Below, piece after piece: positions 52,933-64,000 of a stretch of 64,000 nt of DNA (position 1 is the stretch's first letter; every line of letters begins with the position of its first letter). The notes beneath the pieces are model-generated. The model was not told the origin of the DNA. It did not search any database and saw only the letters and a program-made list of their open reading frames with translations. Position numbers and translations under genes: made by a program. Location of the stretch: positions 1,541,754 to 1,605,753 of the forward strand of contig VZTJ01000579.1 of the NCBI GenBank assembly GCA_013397795.1, read 5' to 3'. This DNA comes from Orthonyx spaldingii (lineage: Eukaryota > Chordata > Aves > Passeriformes > Orthonychidae).

Positions 52933-55218
52933 CTATGAAGAAACCAAGGGTCTGTTACTATGTGCCAGTACAGGGAACAGCCAGAGGAGGAGGCAGGGTA
53001 ACCTTAAGCATCATGCAAGAATGCTTTGATATCCATAAGTAAGGCCTGAAAGGAAAGAACCATATTTGCAGATTGTTCATCAGCTATTTAAGGCCAATCC
53101 CAAACAATTATAATTATCTAAAACAATTTCAGACGCAGAGTCAAGAGTTTCTTGATCTCAGGAAACCTGTGCATGTTTTTCTCTAGACCATTCATCATTG
53201 AAGGTTCTGGGATGAAAACAACTATTCTTTACAAAAATAACAGGAAATATGGCTTGTGTGGTGTGCAATTCCACAAAATTAAAACCTCAGAGGGAACATT
53301 ATAAGAATTATTCTTCACATGTACTTAAGTGTGAACTCAAAATTCTTTCAGTTGCTTCAGCCTGTGTCTCCAAAACCTAATAAAACTCTAGATGCCATTC
53401 TATATTGTACAGAGGCAACAAACAGATCAGCAGAAACATCTTCATCCCTACTTGAACGCTGGCTTTACATGACATCCCTGACACAAAGTATACTATGAAT
53501 GGAGCCAATTTTAAAATTACTAATAAAAATCAATAATCTTCAGTCTAATAGCTTATAAAGTGAATGCATTTACTCAGAGAAATTTAATTAAGTACTAGTT
53601 TATTGTACCGTCTTTTGTTTTTAAGAAATACATAATTTCATGACAGAATTCATGCATGTGGGCTATGTGGGTTTTTCCTTTTGGAAACTAAATAAAAAGA
53701 TAAAAACTCGATGGGAAAAGGTTTGTGTCTCAGATCTAGGATGGCACAGAAAAAACTCTCTTGGAAAAGTCACCTGTGAGGACTTTAATAGCCTTATTGT
53801 GCTGGCACTAGAAGAGGATTTGCAGTGTTGCAGCACGAAGTCATTCACACCCTAAAAGGGGCAGGGAAGAAGATGGAGAGGTATGGAGCATGACTGAACC
53901 TTGTACACTTTCTCCTGTACACAAAACACCCATCAACACCCAACAGCATCAGGACATGTAGTAGTTACCTCTTCCATTCCATACCAATTCTGACACTTAG
54001 GTCAGATAAATTGGGTTCAAATTACACAGTGTTAACAGTGAGCAGTGATCATTCTAACAGCTTTTCTTGTGTAAAAAGGAGGCTGACCTGAGTGATCAAA
54101 AAGGACTCAAAGGATCTTTCACAAACTAGAAATGCTCATTCCAATGATTCAAATATTAACTTACATTTAACTGTTTTAGACAAATTTTGCAGTCCATTCA
54201 ACAAATAATTTCTTCAGTGAGAGGTATGTAAGTCTAACTAATATTAGGTAGATACTTAACTTGGCCTGTAATACTGAAATAGAACTTAATAGAAGAAAAA
54301 AAAAAAGAACAAAACACCTAACCAAAATTCCGTCAGAAAAAAATCCCAATAACCTAAACTAGAGAATATTGGAGCTGACACCTTAATCCCCAAACTCTTT
54401 AGCTAAAGGAAACTGAAATAAACAAGAGCTCTTCACAGTAGTGCAAGCCTAAGAAGGAAAGGGCACTAAAAATATCAACAGCTTTTCCAGATGTTTATTT
54501 TCTTTCTCATTGTTTGCCAAAGACTTTGTATTGGAGCCCAACAGCAGTTGTAAGCGTGATCAGCCCTCTCAGTTGCACTGTGAAGAAAATGTAGCATCAA
54601 AGGAACGTCTCTGAAACAGTTTCCCTCGTGGAACACGGCTTATGGCAAAACTCTTCTCTGAACAACTCATCTCTTCCACAAGTAAACACATATTTTGATT
54701 TCCACATGCTTTTTTAAATGCAAATATATACAGTATTTCTAATACCATATAGTTGATTTTATCACAAAGATTAGAAAGCTGTAAAAGCTTTTCCTCCAGC
54801 AGTTCATCCTTGTGATGAGATGTGACAGACTATCTTTCAGCATGATTTATTTGAAGAATCAAATATTGGCATTAGCATGAATCTAGAAATGCTTTATCCA
54901 GCCCTACATCTAACTCTGATCAAAAAGGCTTTTGACAGGTTTTATGGGACTACATATTCCCAATTTTATTACAAGTACTAAAAAACCTAACTTTTACAGT
55001 TTAGACAGACTTATTTCCAACTTCTCAAGGCTTCTTTCTTAGAAAGATAAGAGGTTTTTTTTAAAAGTTGGCAGTACTTGTGTCTGAATAATTAAGCATT
55101 TGGCCAGGTAAGTATCAGGAAGAAAACAGCAGGGAACAGCAAAGATATTGCTGAAAATTACTATTACTACACAAGAAGTGGGAGAAGCTTTCAGCCCTGC
55201 ACCTTGCCAAGCGCTCAC
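52933..55218 (-). other. GABRG3: GABRG3 intron between the 221-bp and 83-bp exons
   Basis: A 2286-bp intron with canonical GT-AG ends: donor gtgagc below 55219 and acceptor cttcatag above 52932. It splits an Arg codon after its second base. No transposon or second gene recognised in it; it holds only AT-rich sequence. Confidence 0.93.
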
Positions 55219-55439
55219 CTGAGGGTGTACAAGATCTTGCCATCATTCCATATGCGGAGGAGCTGATTGGGGGTAGTGATCCAGTGAGCCTCTGCTGTCT
55301 TTGAGTTACGAAATATCGTGTCTGGGATCCAGATCAAGCCAACCATGTTGCTGTTCAAAGTCAGTATTTTCATGGTGCTGTTGAAGCGAAGACGGCTGTC
55401 TGTCCACGTCTGGGCAAAAAATATATCAATTTGATATTC
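55219..55439 (-). CDS. GABRG3: GABRG3 internal exon, 221 bp (ligand-binding domain)
   Basis: Exon of the GABA-A receptor gamma-3 subunit. On the minus strand it follows the acceptor ttctttgcag, starts with the codons for EYQIDIFFAQTW and ends YTL plus AG before the donor gtgagc. The 221-bp length is typical for this exon in the family. The FFAQT segment corresponds to loop D, where gamma-2 Phe77, Ala79 and Thr81 contribute to the benzodiazepine site. FNST is a likely N-glycosylation sequon, at the position of gamma-2 Asn90. WIPDT is the conserved loop A region, followed by HWITTPN and LRIWNDG. The combination DTIFRNSKTAEAHW, NQLL and GKIL fits gamma-3 rather than gamma-1 or gamma-2, from memory of the family. 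In birds GABRG4 is another gamma paralogue and would need an alignment to exclude formally. The frame is fully open. Confidence 0.96.
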
Positions 55440-55557
55440 CTGCAAAGAAAGCATAATACATCAATTGAAATCAGTTCCACGCTTCACATTATTTGGTATT
55501 TGATTAGGTGTATTCTGGTGTAGAGCAACGGTATATGTTCTGGCCAATGGAGCTATG

Positions 55558-55618
55558 TTTTCTTTTTTTTACTGCCTGAGGAATTTTTTTTTCCATTTTT
55601 TTCACCATTTTTTTTATC
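55558..55618. repeat. T-rich low-complexity tract
   Basis: Four runs of seven to ten T separated by short spacers. It lies about 120 bases upstream of the 221-bp exon, where on the transcribed strand it reads as A-rich, so it is not that exon's polypyrimidine tract. Confidence 0.8.
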
Positions 55619-56633
55619 TCTAGCTGCTTAATGAAACATGTCAAACATCTCACTTCCGTAGGTCCTATGCCATAACAATTTCAGCATTAGCACATTCTTT
55701 TTCATTGTATCTGAAAAGTCACAGATAGAAGGTATAATTTACAGAGGCCTCTTTGTCATAGGACAGATAAGAGACATGAAAGATGAAGAGGACCAACATA
55801 CATAAGCTAGAGAATGGTAAATTCCCCTGATTATAGCAATGCTTTTTAGGGAGGACATTGTGCAAATTCAATAAATTAATTTTTCCATTTGGTACCAATT
55901 GTTCAGCCACTTTTTCGGGCCACTCTGTAATAGAATGAAAAGGCATATTTGTGCTCCTTTACAGACACCTCATGTACCCCTGATGCTAAGAGCTGAACAG
56001 TCATCCCTGAATAGGCTAATACCTTAATTTACATGAAATTTGTCCTTCTGTTTGCTCCATCTTCTACTACTCTGTTTCTGTAGGTAAGCCATCATAGTAG
56101 GTATAAAGGCAGATTAAAATGCACATGGACAAACAGACAAAATTATATATATGAATATAGAAACACACTGATTTATGCATTTTAAGACCCCATGGAAGAA
56201 ACTGTATTTTAATTTTGTATTTGGATTGTGAATTCAAGCCACTAGAGGCTGGAAAAGGTCATGTTTCACTTGCTTGTGCTCCTCTTCTTCTTTTCAGATT
56301 GCTCTATTTTTGAACCTCAGGGGAACAGCCATCTGATTCTGTCATGCAATTCCCTCTTAATATCACAGGGCTGGCTGCATACCTGACAGGGATGACACTT
56401 TGTGCTGATGTGGCACAAAGCATATGCTCTACAACAGAGGCTAATCCTGGGGTTGGGAATAATCTAAAGGAAAACATCTCTGTAGGACCCCTGGTAGATG
56501 CACTCCTGGTATATCTGAACAAAGGAGAATTAGGGCTATGTGGAAAGTCTGGTATGTCTTTGACAACTCTGAACTTGCTTTTATTTCATTTTTTTTTCTA
56601 TCTATTGTTTCAATACAGTAGTATTGTATTTTT

Positions 56634-56647
56634 TATATATATATATA
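56634..56647. repeat. Short (TA)n tract
   Basis: About seven TA units. Confidence 0.85.
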
Positions 56648-58701
56648 GGAAGTTAGTAGATCTTGCAGTCTGAAATGAGGACAGTTTTTTGCTAAGAGTC
56701 ACCTGCTTCTCCTGTGCTATTACATTTTTGGCAGGCCATCCCTTCAAAGCTGATGTTATAACACCAGGAAACCTAATTCACTGGCATGATAATCCAAGCC
56801 CAAAACACACTCTGGGCCTCATATCTGTAGATGATAAATGATCAAAAGGTACATAAGTGGTGCTAGCATGTATCCAAGCACCAGGTAATAGATCATCTCA
56901 GGAATTAAAGCTTAGCCACCAAAGGCTTTAAGGACCATTTTCCTTCATAGCTTATCTCACTACCATTTCTCATTGTTATTAGCTTTATTTTCTCAGGACA
57001 GATGGTAGGTTTGAATCTGGAGACTTCTCTTTCTTACCGATGACATTTCCACACATCTGAAGAATGTAATGTATACAGTGTACCTCTAGTATTAAAAAAA
57101 AACCCCATCCTTAATGCATCAGGTTTTAGATGGCATAGCACTGATCTTCTTTCTTTAAAGTCAATTGCATTTTAGCCTTTGAAAGTCTCGTGACAAGTGT
57201 TTGGCACATTCAGCTTTTGTAGAGAGGAATATGCCAGACATGTCTATGGGTTTCTCCAAATGCTGAGTGAGTAGAGTTGCTTTTTCTAGCCCACATATGA
57301 GAATCTGTATTTATAGAACCAAAGATCATTTGTATACAGCTGGCTAATGACAGTGCTGTCTTTTCACAGGACAAGTTTTTGCATGATATCCGTATTTGAG
57401 CTTATTTTATATGAATGCTTCATTTTGACTAAATTTAGGAGTAACCATAATTCCTTTCTAGTATATCATGCATATTTAGTAATTTTTAAGATTTAAGACA
57501 TTCAGGATTTCTACTCTGCCAAAAGAAAAGAAAGACCCTGAGCTCCTTAATACATTACCCTGAGAAGGTACTGCAGCTAGATCTGAGCAAAGTGGGCCCC
57601 AGGAGCAGTATAAATGTAACATTGTGGTGCCTATTCCAGTAAGCTGCTCTGGCTGAGAAGTGGATTACATTAGCCTAGAAACAGGGTCATGCTAACACCA
57701 CTGTCCAACTCCCATTTTGCATCTTCTTTATTTATTACTGCAAATAGAACCTGCTACCAAAGATCATTATTCAAAATACCTGTGCAATGGGCCACTTCAT
57801 TTGCCTTAATAAAGAAATTTCAACTCAAATTAAATGGTTCCCAGATCTTCTGAATTAATCAGTTCTGTAAAAAACTGCATTTTTCTTTTGGCAAACTGAG
57901 GTCATAAAAAGCAAGCAATATTTTTAAAAGAAATGTCATTAAAGGTGGTTGAAGTTAGTTGCATTGACTTTTTAAACACTTTACCCCTATTTTTTTTTAA
58001 CTGAAAGTATTTACAATGCTCAGTCAGAATGTACAAATTAAAAAAGCAAAATTGTCCCAGTAAAAATAAATACACATTTCCATTTAATATCTGAATTGAA
58101 ATTCTTACCATCAATCTCTTTTAGAAGTGAATGTTTTATTAGTACATCCTTTACATTAATCTTTGGAATTTCTTCAGTCTTTAACCAAGCAGATAATTGG
58201 GTAGATATTTATATAGTCCTTCTACCATGAAGGGACAGAGATCAATTTTGAAACTGGCACTCAGTTCTTCACTTCTAATGGTTCTGAGTCTATGCATATT
58301 TCAGGAAAATTACCTCTATCTTAACTGACAACAGATATTCCATTCCCAGTGAAGTCAACAGCTTCCATATGCTCTTTTGCACAAAGCTGGTACAGTGATC
58401 TCCAGCATACAGAATCCAACAAGAAACTGCCAGAAGAAAGGTTTCTCTGTTGGTTCTACAGACAGGTCAATATCAGATAATATAAGAAAGTAATGCTCTT
58501 CATTTGCTAGCTAATACCTGCCATTTCAGATCTTTACGAAATGTAGTGATTGAACTTAAGAGAGTTCAGGCAGGACATCAGGTGTCAGTGATATGATGCC
58601 TCACATGAAACAACATCCTAGAACTCTAACAATATTCTTTATTTTCTGTTCCACCACCACACCAGTAATTTTGTTAAGAACCTTCTGATTCTCCTTTTAT
58701 C

Positions 58702-58715
58702 TTTTTTTTTTTTTT
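58702..58715. repeat. Poly-T tract
   Basis: Homopolymer T run followed by gacag. It resembles a plus-strand splice acceptor but no exon follows. Confidence 0.85.
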
Positions 58716-60229
58716 GACAGCAACTATTGACTACTACAATGAACACAGGACGAAATGAAAAACAGTAAAATTTTAAACAAGACTTCTTCCCAGCAGCAGA
58801 AAGGTAAAACACATTCTACATGAAATGCCAAGGTCATGTACAGTAAAGTGTTCTGTCACTAAGTTTTCTTGTCTTAATGTCACCTGGTTTGCCAAAACAG
58901 ACTCAAGATTTTTCCTACTTTTACCATATATTCACACAGTGCCTGGATGCACTAACTGAAGTTGCACTTCAGAGCAGCCAGACTTTGAAAAAGGCATTCT
59001 CCTTGAGAAGAAGGGACAACCCTAACAGGAGAAATAGGTCTACACATGAAAGGAGATTCTAGGGAAATCTCATTTCCTTTAGTATATAGACATATTTCTG
59101 AAATAATATTGCATTTTACTGATGGAAAATTCATTATAAACTTTAAAGGATTGATAAAAGTATAATTTATTATCAGTTGTAATAGACTTCATTTTATTTG
59201 ATTTTAAAAGTAAATTCATGAACCCTGTTCAATGTTAAATTCCCCACTCTTAAAAACTTCACTGAAGTGAAAACTGAGGATTCTACAATCTGTTCAAATC
59301 TGATTACATAAGAACACTTTTTATTATACAGCAAAAAATTTTAGGAAATTGCAAAAAATATGAGAATATTTCCTAGCTGAAGACTTCTGACATATACAAA
59401 TATTCAGCTGAATCTATAACCACACCACATTATACCTTTTAGGAAATAATAGATTCTCAATATTTTTTACTCTTTTTGGAAAGAATAACGTTTTCCAGTA
59501 AAACTAAACTGGTTTATTTGTATTTTATTTGATCATATGAAAATAGAAAGCCTCATTTCAGGCAGATACAGTGTATCTTTGTGTGAAATGTCTTTTTTTT
59601 CTTTTTAACCCTCCAATGACGAATAGCTACTTATGACCAAAGAATTTGTCATCGATAGTTTTTTTGCTAATTGACCTTAAATGAAAGCATTATCTTATAC
59701 ATCTCATCCTGTAAAGAGACAGATGGTTCTACTTGCAAGACTTCTGGTTGCAAGAAACACACAGTATTGTCTGAAAATTATAAGTCACATTATGTCACTG
59801 AAAAACTCTGTATCACCTTCGATGAAGTTATTTTTGAAAATGGGATTGTAAATTGACACCTGACAATGCTCACTTACTTTCCAAAAGTAACTTCTAAAAC
59901 CAAGAAAACATATTATCATCCTTTTATCTGCACAGTATGCAAGTAATTGTCTCATGTAGAACATTTCTTCCCATTCAAATTTTATAAGTTCTCCTTTAAA
60001 TCTGAAACACTGGCTGAGAGAAACGACTGAATGAGATGAGGAAAATTAAGATGGTATTTTTCTGTTATATGGCTGTGTAGAGAAAAAGCTAAAGGCAATT
60101 TTACTTTCTTAATTTCCATTCATTTATGGACAGGAGAAGTAACCCAGATTTAACAAAAATATTGCCTGCAAATAGCTGTACATAGTCAAGGTTCCAACTG
60201 TCTGATTGTCTGATTTTAAATTTATTTTC

Positions 60230-60242
60230 TTTTTTTTTTTTT
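60230..60242. repeat. Poly-T tract
   Basis: Homopolymer T run in AT-rich sequence. Confidence 0.85.
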
Positions 60243-63012
60243 ACATTTTCAAATATTCCTAATGTGGTTTCATTAGTGCTTTGAAAATAATCAAGAGTCA
60301 GCACTGAACTATTTGCCCTTCAACTGTGTAGGAATGATTAATGATTGGGAACACCTTGAAAATGCTATTGTCTAAGCCATCTGTAGTCACAGATAAAAAT
60401 ACATGCTTTTCAAACAAGTTTTTAATTGTTTTCTCAATCAAAAGAGTAGCTAACCTGTTGCTGGCAATACATGGAGCTTTTCTCCTATCATAATGTCTCA
60501 TTTTAACTGTTGATTAATCCTGAAAAATATTACTTAATTGGCTGTCACAGGTAATGCATGTGAATGACTATGGATAATAGTATGGTATTCCTTTGTTGCT
60601 TCTGCTGCAGCCTCCTCATTTTCTGCATTTTCAAAATTCTTCACAAAAACAGTAACAACATCAAGAGTCCTGTCCTTAGAAAAAATGCAAGAATTTCTTG
60701 CGTGATACTTTTCAGGTTTTTACAATTGCCTACCAGACTTCTTTTTTTTTTCATTGTAGAACCTGTATCTTGATTGGTAATAGAGTGAGACTGTAACTGA
60801 TTAAAGCTTTTACTGGCATTTGTGTGAGGCTGGTACCCAATCAACTAAAAATAGCTACATAATTAGGGTCCAGTTGAGATTACAGTAATTCTCACATCCC
60901 CTGTATAACAAGCCAGCACACCACAAACACTGTCTGCATAAGCTTGGAACTAGTCTAATCGACTGTGTAAGGGATAAAATCTCCTTTATTTACCAAAAGG
61001 CTGGACTTCACTGAAGTGGGCATGCTACTCATAAATCTAAAATGGTTCTGGAAATAAGTATTAAACTTTGCTTTTATATTTCAGTCCAAATCATTCAATA
61101 AGAAGTATGCTTAAAAAATGAATAATGGTAGAACCCGTCACATGCAAACAGCATTATAGGAATGTTAAGCAGGATGGTTTAAAAGGGAATATGGGATGGG
61201 TTTGTTCAGGGAAACAGGACAGAAATGGGAGCAAATATGTAAAGACTGGGAGTCTCCCCCTTATTGCACTCAGCCATAGACCACAGGTGAACACACCAAG
61301 AAATGTTCTTTCTTTATGCCCATGTCATGCTTGGATTAGAAGTACAAAGAGAAGGGTTTAAGATATTGTGTTTCGGTAGAAAATGTCCCAAATATTGAAG
61401 CGACACTCATGATGTCTGTTAATTTGGTCTGCAATTTGTTGCACTTGAGAATATTAAAAGTGGGTAACCTCTTCAGAGTTTGAAGGTCATTTTCAAAAAA
61501 AGCATTTTTTTTCCAGCCCAGTTCACCTCTGAAAGGAAAGTTCAATCAACCACTGAATTGTCAAAATTATCCTGCAAAGGGCTGTCTGATAGATTCAGCT
61601 GCCTATTTAGTTGTGTGACAAACGAGTGAAAGAGGAAATGCTCCCTGAAATATGGGATGAGTGGTTCCCTCTTCCTGAACCAGTACATTTACATGTCTGA
61701 TATCAAAACACTGAGAGTAACTCTCTTGAGCACAGCCCACCTTTAGCATCCCTGATTTATCACATCTTACCTTGGGCTAGAATGAGGAGAGAATTGTCCT
61801 CTGTCCAGTGGAACATCTTATGAACAGACTTTTGATAATTGAAGAGGTACCTTGATCATACCTAGTTTTGATATTGATGGAAATAAACAGTTTCACAGCA
61901 AATACTGCACGATGTGTGCTGACTGTTCATCAGATTGCATGCTGTAAAGATTATGAAAAGTCAGGAACTACAGTGATTTCTGGAGAACTCTAGAAGGCAT
62001 AAAATGTTAAGCCTTAATGTAAAGTTTAGTACTACTGCCTGACAGCTACTGTTTGGGTTTGCACACTGTGTGCAACTTGCATTATAATTTCAAAAATTGG
62101 TAAAAACCTCTCAGATATCCTGTGGAAAGGAACTGAAAATAGTGGAATGGTCTACCAATGGAAGCCTACGCTCTCATTTCATGGAAATAAGGTAGAAAGA
62201 AATAAATGAAATCTGCTGGAGAAAACACAGTAAAACAAAGAGTGTATTTCATATGCAGTGTACATTGAAAACTCTTGTGGTATCACAACTAACACAAGCC
62301 TTCAGTGAGGACAATAATTCTCACAAGAGTCCTGAAAGTTTGCCTTTCAACTTTCAGCAGAGCTTAGGATGAGTAGAGTAGCATCATTAGAGTTGCCTGT
62401 AACTTTTCCAGAAGTATCTCTGCCAAGCTGGAGCTTCATGTTTTCAGAGGCTGCCCAGGAGCTAAATGGGGGTGTATTTAATCGACACTACACACAACAC
62501 TGAGTTTGTTGCCTGAGAGACAGCATAACAGGGATCATCTTTCCATTCTCCACCAGTTTGCTTTGTTTCCACACTCTCTGCTCCTGCTCCCTTTCCAGAT
62601 GCTAACAGCCTCTACTGAGAGTGGAAGAGTGGGAAATGCTTTCCCACTTTTAGGGTTTTTCCTTTCTTAATCTGAATCTGTCTTTACCATCAGTGTTAAG
62701 GCTGTACCTTCAAAAGATTGTCAAGAGAATTTGATGAAGAAAGATTAGGTTTACAGTGGTAGTAAAATGTATAGGTTTGAAAACTTTCCAAACTGTTTTA
62801 TGCATAGGAAGACTTTCAATAACTTGCCCTTTTGTCAGAATTTGCTTTGATACTTTCATAATGTCATAAGCTTCATGGTTCCAAGGAGAAAAATTAAAGA
62901 AACAAAGTCAACATTGAGATTGTCACCATAGATATAAGGGCTATTCAAATTAGCAGTGTCAAAATATTTCAGCAAGCAGCACCAATCATTTCCAAAACTG
63001 AATGTTTTGAGT

Positions 63013-63027
63013 AAAAAAAAAAAAAAA
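63013..63027. repeat. Poly-A tract running into a gap
   Basis: Fifteen A directly before the N run at 63028, probably a sequencing or assembly break at a long homopolymer. Confidence 0.85.
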
Positions 63028-63042
63028 NNNNNNNNNNNNNNN
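63028..63042. other. Assembly gap (15 N)
   Basis: Run of 15 N within AT-rich sequence next to a poly-A tract. Confidence 0.99.
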
Positions 63043-64000
63043 AAGAAAATCTCATCACTGACTCAGCAGGAATCTTGGAGCAAGGAAAAAGGAAGTTCAC
63101 CTTCTTCTCTGTAATATTGCCTCCTGCCTGCTTCAGAAGGTTATTTCACTGGTTTCCTGCTATTATAAAGAGGGAAAGACAGCTAACTTCACACTAGAAA
63201 CAAAGCATGTAATTATCATGTAGCATTTCCTTTCTTTGAGAAAATATTTTGTCTGTCTCACTCTGCCTATTTTGGCTCTTTGGAGGCTACCTCCAGCCCT
63301 GCTGTATTCCAGATAAATTCTTCTGTTCATTTAAAGGAAGAGGTGGAGATTTTTGTCTTGGTCCATCCCCTGACATCTCTTTGTGACTTCTCTTCACTCC
63401 ACATTGATGGATTATCTCTTCTACTTCAATCAATCGTTTCATAATCAGAAACACAGCATGAAATTAAAAAGAATGCATTTCAGAAAATCAGCTGTAGGTC
63501 TGTTCTCTCCCCTTTTTGTGGAAGACTTGTTAAATATCGCTGCTTCCCTTTTCTTTTTGGAATCTTCTCTTGGCTTCTGTTGTTCTTAAAGTATCCCCAA
63601 AGACATCCTGATTGCTATGATCATGCCACAATTGCATTTCCACAGCCTCTTCTCTTGGTGTGTCAGGGTTCATGTCCCATTGCAGGTTGTGCCTGATGAG
63701 AAGCTTTGCCTTCCATGAGACATAACTGTGTATGCTTTAAATTGGGCTGCTTTGGAACAAAAGCTGTCTAAAGCATGCAAAGAAGTGCAGGGGATGCACA
63801 CGGTGGTGGACAGAATTTTCATCACCTTATCTGGTGAGCATTGATACTTGAAATGCTAATCACTCCTAAAGAGGTTGCTGCTGGAAGGAACAATGTTTTT
63901 GGGATTGACAGAGAGAGTACAGTGCTCACTCTGACCTGTAATTTAAGGCTTTACTAAGACAACAGTCAGGATAGAGAGAGAGAGATTCCAAATGCATAGT

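Larger units (their letters stand above)
55440..64000 (-). other. GABRG3: GABRG3 intron upstream of the 221-bp exon (partial)
   Basis: The acceptor at its lower end (ttctttgcag with a pyrimidine tract) shows that this is intron on the minus strand. The preceding exon, 68 bp in most family members and ending in a VSSINM-like peptide, was not found up to 64000. The interval is AT-rich with short homopolymer tracts and no recognised transposon. Confidence 0.7.

Noticed and set aside
56344..56673. Open frame of 109 codons on the plus strand
   Set aside because: Ends in a low-complexity Phe/Tyr/Ile run caused by a T-rich tract and has no similarity I can name.
58702..58770. Poly-T followed by gacag, resembling a plus-strand splice acceptor
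   Set aside because: The sequence after it meets a stop within a few codons, matches no known exon and lies on the strand opposite to the gene.
63621..63830. Segment with tgtcagggttcatgtccc that might start another LTR
   Set aside because: No TATA box, poly-A signal or matching second end was found.

Overview
The window looks like bird nuclear DNA: AT-rich, almost wholly non-coding vertebrate sequence with several truncated CR1 LINE fragments, including the typical CR1 3' end that finishes in a run like gattctgtgattctatga. It also holds LTRs of families I recognise from bird genomes. Nothing prokaryotic is visible: no operons, CRISPR array or dense coding. Two stretches of N (38458-39108 and 63028-63042) are assembly gaps.

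The only gene I can support is GABRG3, the gamma-3 subunit of the GABA-A receptor, on the minus strand. Two consecutive internal exons are present, with exact splice sites and the 221-bp and 83-bp lengths I know from this gene family. The 221-bp exon lies at 55219-55439 and the 83-bp exon at 52850-52932, with a 2286-bp intron between them. Together they encode part of the extracellular ligand-binding domain: the loop D strand, the WIPDT loop A region and the complete Cys-loop. Both are open and look functional. The rest of the gene lies outside the window or was not found: upstream exons should be at higher coordinates and downstream exons at lower ones. On this reading everything below 52850 is one large intron (at least about 52.8 kb), and everything above 55439 is the 3' part of the preceding intron.

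Layout of the lower intron: 1-5.5 kb, nothing recognised; about 5.6-5.8 kb, an old CR1/L3-like fragment; 7.9-8.5 kb, an LTR; 8.5-18.0 kb, nothing recognised; 18.0-18.6 kb, a nearly complete solo LTR next to a perfect 15-bp hairpin; 18.6-27.4 kb, AT-rich and nearly free of recognisable repeats; 27.4-33.2 kb, three CR1 3' fragments on the plus strand; 34.1-34.4 kb, a third LTR-like element; 38.5-39.1 kb, an assembly gap in purine-rich sequence; 39.3-39.6 kb and 44.1-45.2 kb, two minus-strand CR1 fragments, the second from the ORF2 region; 45.2-52.8 kb, little except a diverged direct repeat and a short palindrome.

I found no convincing undescribed system. The most useful observations are the exon pair itself, three LTRs all in the same transcriptional direction as the host gene (two sharing a conserved core), and the hairpin beside the solo LTR.
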